Part shown: piece after piece, positions 60,349 through 64,000 of the stretch
How positions within the stretch are numbered: the stretch's first letter is position 1
How the letters are laid out: every line of letters begins with the position of its first letter
NCBI GenBank assembly: GCA_003586115.2
Contig: QVOM02000029.1
Span: forward strand, 26,447,696-26,511,695
Direction of reading: 5' to 3'
Length of the DNA stretch: 64,000 nucleotides
Origin: Salvator merianae
Taxonomy: Eukaryota; Chordata; Lepidosauria; Squamata; Teiidae
Translations under genes and position numbers: made by a program
The notes under the pieces: model-generated
What the model was told of the DNA's origin: nothing
The model's input: only the letters and a program-made list of their open reading frames with translations
Databases searched by the model: none

Positions 60349-60789
60349 TTTCTTAATTCTGATTTGTTGGAGGAATGGGCTAGCAGTGCTTTGGGCCCTG
60401 TTTTCATGCAACAGGACAATAGCTTTTAAATCAAAATAAATAATTAAATAATTATTTATGTAATGAAATAATATTACTATTAAATTCAATCAATTAATCA
60501 AAGTCTAGCATTGGGGCAAGCAGTGGACAATTCACTCAGGTAGGTTTAATAACTAATGATTCTATGGTAGAATTCTATTATCATATGTCAATGTGTACTT
60601 GCTCAAGGACATATGCTAAAAGGGGAGTTTTGAACTAAAGGATATTGAAAAACTTCCAGAAGTGTGAATGCTTGATCTGTTGGGAAGCAGAGAAAGGCAC
60701 TAATAAGAAGCAATGGATAGAAGGAAGTTTACACAGGAACATGTGATCAAAAGCAATCAGTAAGAAAAAGTACTAATGCAAAATAAACA

Positions 60790-61944
60790 CATAGAATCAT
60801 AAAGTTGGAAGGGACCTCCTGGGTCATCGAGTCCAGCCCCTGCTCAATGCAGGATTCACTAAAGCATCCCAGACAGATATCTGTCCAGCCTTTCCTTGAA
60901 GATCTCCAGCGAAGGAGAGCCCACCACCTCCTGTGGTAACCTGTTCCAGTGACTGATTGCCCTTACGGTCAGAAAGTTTTTCCTAATATCTAACCTGTAT
61001 CTACTCCCTTGGATTTTCATCCCATTATTTCTAATCCTTCCCTCCTGCATAACTGAGAATAGGGTCAATCCTTCTGCACTGTGACAGCCCTTCAGATACT
61101 TGAAAACATCTATCATATCTCCTCTCAGTCTTCTCTTCTGCAGGCTAAACATTCCTAGGTCCTTTAACCGTTCCTCGTAGGACATGGTTTGCAGACCACT
61201 CACCATTTTGGTCGCCCTTCTCTGAACTTGTTCCAGTTTGTCAATGTCTTTTTTAAACTGGGGTGCCCAGAACTGGACAGAATACTCCAGATGAGGTCTG
61301 ACCAAGGAAGAGTAAAGTGGGACAATTACTTCTCGTGATCTAGACTCTATGTTCCTCTTGATACAGCCCAGGATGGTGTTTGCCTTTTTTGCAGTTGCAT
61401 CACACTGTTGACTCATGTTTAATCTATGATCTACTAGTACACCCAGATCCTTTGCACATGTGCTGCTGCTCAGTGAGATTCCTCCTATTCTGTATTGGAT
61501 ATTGTCATTTTTCTTACCCAGATGTAAAACTTTGCATTTCTCCCTGTTAAATGTCATTCTGTTAGTTTCAGCCCACTGTTCAAGCTTGTGAAATCATTTT
61601 GAATCCTCTCCTTTTCCTCCCTAGTGTTAGCAACCCCTCCTAGCTTTGTGTCATCTGCAAATTTGATCAGCATCCCCTCGACACCTTCATCTAGATCGTT
61701 TATAAAAATGTTGAACAGCAATGGGCCCAAGACAGAGCCTTGCGATACCCCACTCGAGACATTCTTCCAATCAGATGTGAAGCCATTTATGACCACTCTT
61801 TGAGTACGATCACTAAGCCAGTTATGAATCCACCTAACAGTTGTCCTGTCAATCCCATATTTGATCATTTTTTCAATAAGTATAGTATGAGACACCTTGT
61901 CAAATGCTTTGCTAAAGTCAAGATATACTATGTCCACAGCCTTT
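60790..61944 (-). mobile_element. CR1 LINE, 5'-truncated, reverse transcriptase with one frameshift
   Basis: This is the best-preserved coding sequence in the window. The upstream frame (61554-61937, minus) encodes reverse-transcriptase motifs: VYLDFSKAFDKVSH, GVSQGSVLGPLLFNIFINDL and the catalytic KFADDTKL. The downstream frame (60859-61557, minus) has 232 codons and continues the protein (HLGKKNDNIQYRIGG, YSSLVRPHLEYSVQFWAPQF, RRLRGDMIDVFKYLKG) to the normal C-terminus RYLSGML. The two are offset by a small deletion near 61583. A short 3' UTR ends near 60790 with catagaatcat. The endonuclease domain and ORF1 are missing, so it cannot move by itself. CR1 encodes the enzyme for target-primed reverse transcription; few lesions suggest recent insertion. 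Confidence 0.92.
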
Positions 61945-62161
61945 CCTCATACTTCACAGTTCAATAGCTGCTATCATTAACACAGCAGATTTTACAGAGG
62001 TGGATATTATTCTATAAATGAATTCCTAAACTGTTTACAATCCCAAGTATGCAACATTTTGCTTGTTGGCTTATTAAAAGCATCAACTGACAATATTTCA
62101 AAGAAAGTTGAATTGCCAAACAGATAGAAACACTATGTCTAACCAAGCCATTACTTCAGAG

Positions 62162-62460
62162 TAGGGATGTGCACGAAAGGAATTTTCTCTGTTCGTTTCG
62201 CAATGCTTCGAAGCTTCGGAGCTTCGTTTTCGCACGAAAACGGAAGTCGCGAAAATGGCGATTTTCGTTTTCGCAGCGAAAAAAGACGAAAAATAGCCGT
62301 TCGCGGTGAGTAGCGAAGGTCACGAAAATTGACGAAAATCGCCGTGACTTTCGCTATTCGCTTTCGCAATAGGGAGGGCACTTCGCATTCGATGCGAATG
62401 CTGCGAAGCAACGAAATTCGTACGAAATTTCGTTGCTTCGAAATTTCGTGCACATCCCTA
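62162..62460 (-). mobile_element. hAT MITE (299 bp), terminal zones only, TSD cttcagag
   Basis: It runs from TAGGGATGTGCACGAAAGG to CGTGCACATCCCTA, flanked by a perfect 8-bp duplication cttcagag (62154-62161, 62461-62468). It consists only of the two terminal zones of the 1.1-kb element (orientation opposite to 3437 and 54090), joined after loss of about 0.8 kb including the minisatellite. CpGs are well preserved (agtcgcgaaaatggcgattt), suggesting a recent arrival. A 100-codon frame is a chance product. Confidence 0.92.
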
Positions 62461-62468
62461 CTTCAGAG

Positions 62469-63055
62469 TCCTTTCAGTATAGTACAGGCTATCCCATGCT
62501 GTGATGGGACAGCATATGTAATCTGTACAAAGATGGGACAGGCTGCTGCTGGGCTACTTCAAAGTTGCCAGCCAGTGATTTTTCAGATGGGTGCCCAGAA
62601 GCATTGCACTTCTGGTGTCACTTCTTGATGCAGAGCCAAAATTGTGTTGGGTTTGACATACCATCTCACAACCGCATGCTGTCACATGCAGGCTGTTGTC
62701 CAGTATACCATGGAAGAATGTTCATGGACTACTTGTAAGCAACCCACAGTTGGAGTGGGAAATAACAACATTTTTGTGCCATATCGCACTCCAAAGCTCC
62801 ATCTGTTTTGATAAAACATACTAGCAGAGGTGGATGGCTTTTGCTAGACCACTTTATTTCTGCACTGTATCTTATTCAAAAGCAAATGAAAGAAATATTC
62901 CAATATTTTTTACCAATTACTATTATTTATTTTTATGGAATCACTTAACCAAAACGAAAGGATTCTTTTCATCTCTCCTCCCCCCCGCCCCGCAGGAAAA
63001 ATAGGGACGAAAAGTGTAATTGGCCAATGAGATTAGACAGCTTAATAGGTAGCAG
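62469..63055. other. Non-genic sequence, nothing recognised
   Basis: A C-rich patch (tcccccccgccccgcagg-like) lies at 62980-62995, close to the start of the L1 segment. Confidence 0.35.
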
Positions 63056-64000
63056 GGTTCTAAGGTCAAAGGGGAAAAAATAGAAAAAATTTATTTGTAG
63101 ATGATACAACGATAATTATTCAGATGCCTAGGGAAACGGTAATAACACTTAGAAACATTTTAAAATCTTTTACCCAAATGTTAGATTTGAAAGTAAATAT
63201 AACCAAATCAGAGATAATATTTCTTAATACTCCACCTCAGGAGCAGATTGAAGTAAGAAGGTTAACTGGATTAAAATTAGGAGTTAAAAAGATGAAGTAT
63301 TTAGGGGTAATTCTTACTACAAATATTAACAAATTATTTTATGAAAACTATGGACAGGCATGGAAGAAAGTCAATGAACAGTTGAAAAACAATAATAATC
63401 AATTTAAAAAAACCTAGAGTAATGTCTATGCTATCAAGAATAAGAGTGGTGAAATTGTTTACTATCCCAAGGATTTTGCATTTATTTCTAACAGTACCTG
63501 AAAAAGTATTAAGATATTGAAACAATGGGATACTAAAATAAATAATTGGACATTTAGTACAAAAAGACTAAGATTAAGGAAAATAATATTAAATATGGAA
63601 ACTCATGAAGGAGGATGATCTATTCCCATTCTGGAGAAATATTATGTGGCCTTTCTAATAAGAAAAATATAATAGAGTTAGAAGATAAAAAGTGGGTAAA
63701 AGCAGAGAAAAAGATACATAATTTGCATAATAGTAGTTTAATGTGAGATGCCAGTGAGAAAATTTAGAGAATTATATGGACCAACAAAACAAGTAATGGA
63801 CGTTTGGAGAGTCTATCAACAGAAATTAGCTCCACAAATATCAAAATTTACAATCATTGAATATATAAATAAGGATCAAGAGAAATTAGAAGAAAGAATA
63901 TTACACCAATTAAAGGGAAATGGGTTTAAATATTTCAAGGATCTATATAATATTAGAGGGGAATGGAGGGAACAGAAAATAAGACAGGCGCTGGGGAGAA
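63056..64000 (+). mobile_element. L1 LINE ORF2 segment, continuing past the window
   Basis: Around 63090 the frame reads FICR then, one frame over, FVDDTTIII, the L1 catalytic FADD motif with A changed to V. The 97-codon frame at 63124-63417 continues with LDLKVNITKSEIIFLN and KKMKYLGVILTTNINKLF, diagnostic of the L1 reverse transcriptase thumb (KYLG..LT). After a stop at 63415 and frame changes, downstream pieces (EKYYVAFLIRKI, LAPQISKFTIIEYIN) continue the ORF2 C-terminal part. The 5' side is truncated at about 63050. It is a pseudogene. Confidence 0.82.

Noticed and set aside
62151..62453. 100-codon minus frame with relatives near 3442 and 54139
   Set aside because: The recurrence reflects copies of the hAT terminal zone; the frame is not conserved among copies and overlaps the terminal inverted repeats.

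Overview
The window looks like intergenic or intronic DNA from a sauropsid vertebrate, most likely a squamate reptile (lizard or gecko). It is AT-rich and full of microsatellites. It carries CR1, L2 and L1 retrotransposon pieces together with many DNA transposons. Mammals lack recent CR1, and birds largely lack recent L1 and cut-and-paste elements, so this mixture fits squamates best; tuatara or another non-avian reptile is possible. I recognise no host protein-coding exon, rRNA, tRNA gene or CRISPR. Almost every open reading frame is short and chance-derived or lies in a repeat; the only convincing coding similarity is to LINE reverse transcriptases.

Three groups of non-autonomous DNA elements dominate. 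(1) A hAT-type family with termini TAGGGATGTGCACGAAA is present as four copies (1-444, 3437-4545, 54090-55211, 62162-62460); the three complete copies have 8-bp target-site duplications (TSDs). (2) A palindromic mini-hAT has two copies (8970-9160, 53672-53824), each with an exact 8-bp TSD. (3) A large PIF/Harbinger-like swarm has termini close to GGGCCTGTTCGCACTT or GGCCCTTTCTGCAC and 3-bp TSDs (ATA, TTT, AAA, CTT, TTA). More than twenty copies or fragments share ends but carry different cores. A further 1.2-kb element (35853-37047) has its own inverted ends and an AAA duplication.

Retroelements include an old CR1 cut into pieces by later insertions (about 14.73-17.19 kb), a young 5'-truncated CR1 with one frameshift (60.79-61.94 kb), other CR1 fragments, a long L2 relic (41.69-43.43 kb) with smaller L2 tails, an L1 reverse-transcriptase segment running off the right edge (63.06-64.0 kb), two probable tRNA-derived SINE pieces, and a solo LTR with a perfect 5-bp TSD (56163-56706).

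Layout: 0-2.4 kb is a nest of DNA elements; 2.4-12.4 kb is mostly unassigned sequence with a few elements; 12.4-18.2 kb is a dense nested block; 18.2-26 kb is sparse; 26-36 kb holds microsatellites, an assembly gap and CR1 pieces; 36-41 kb holds the 1.2-kb element and the largest Harbinger-like copy with about 340-bp inverted arms; 41-53 kb alternates L2, CR1 and small elements; 53-64 kb is again dense. No gene system operates here. The interest lies in transposon biology: shared termini with swapped cores, long hairpins that could feed small-RNA pathways, and nested insertions that give a relative chronology.
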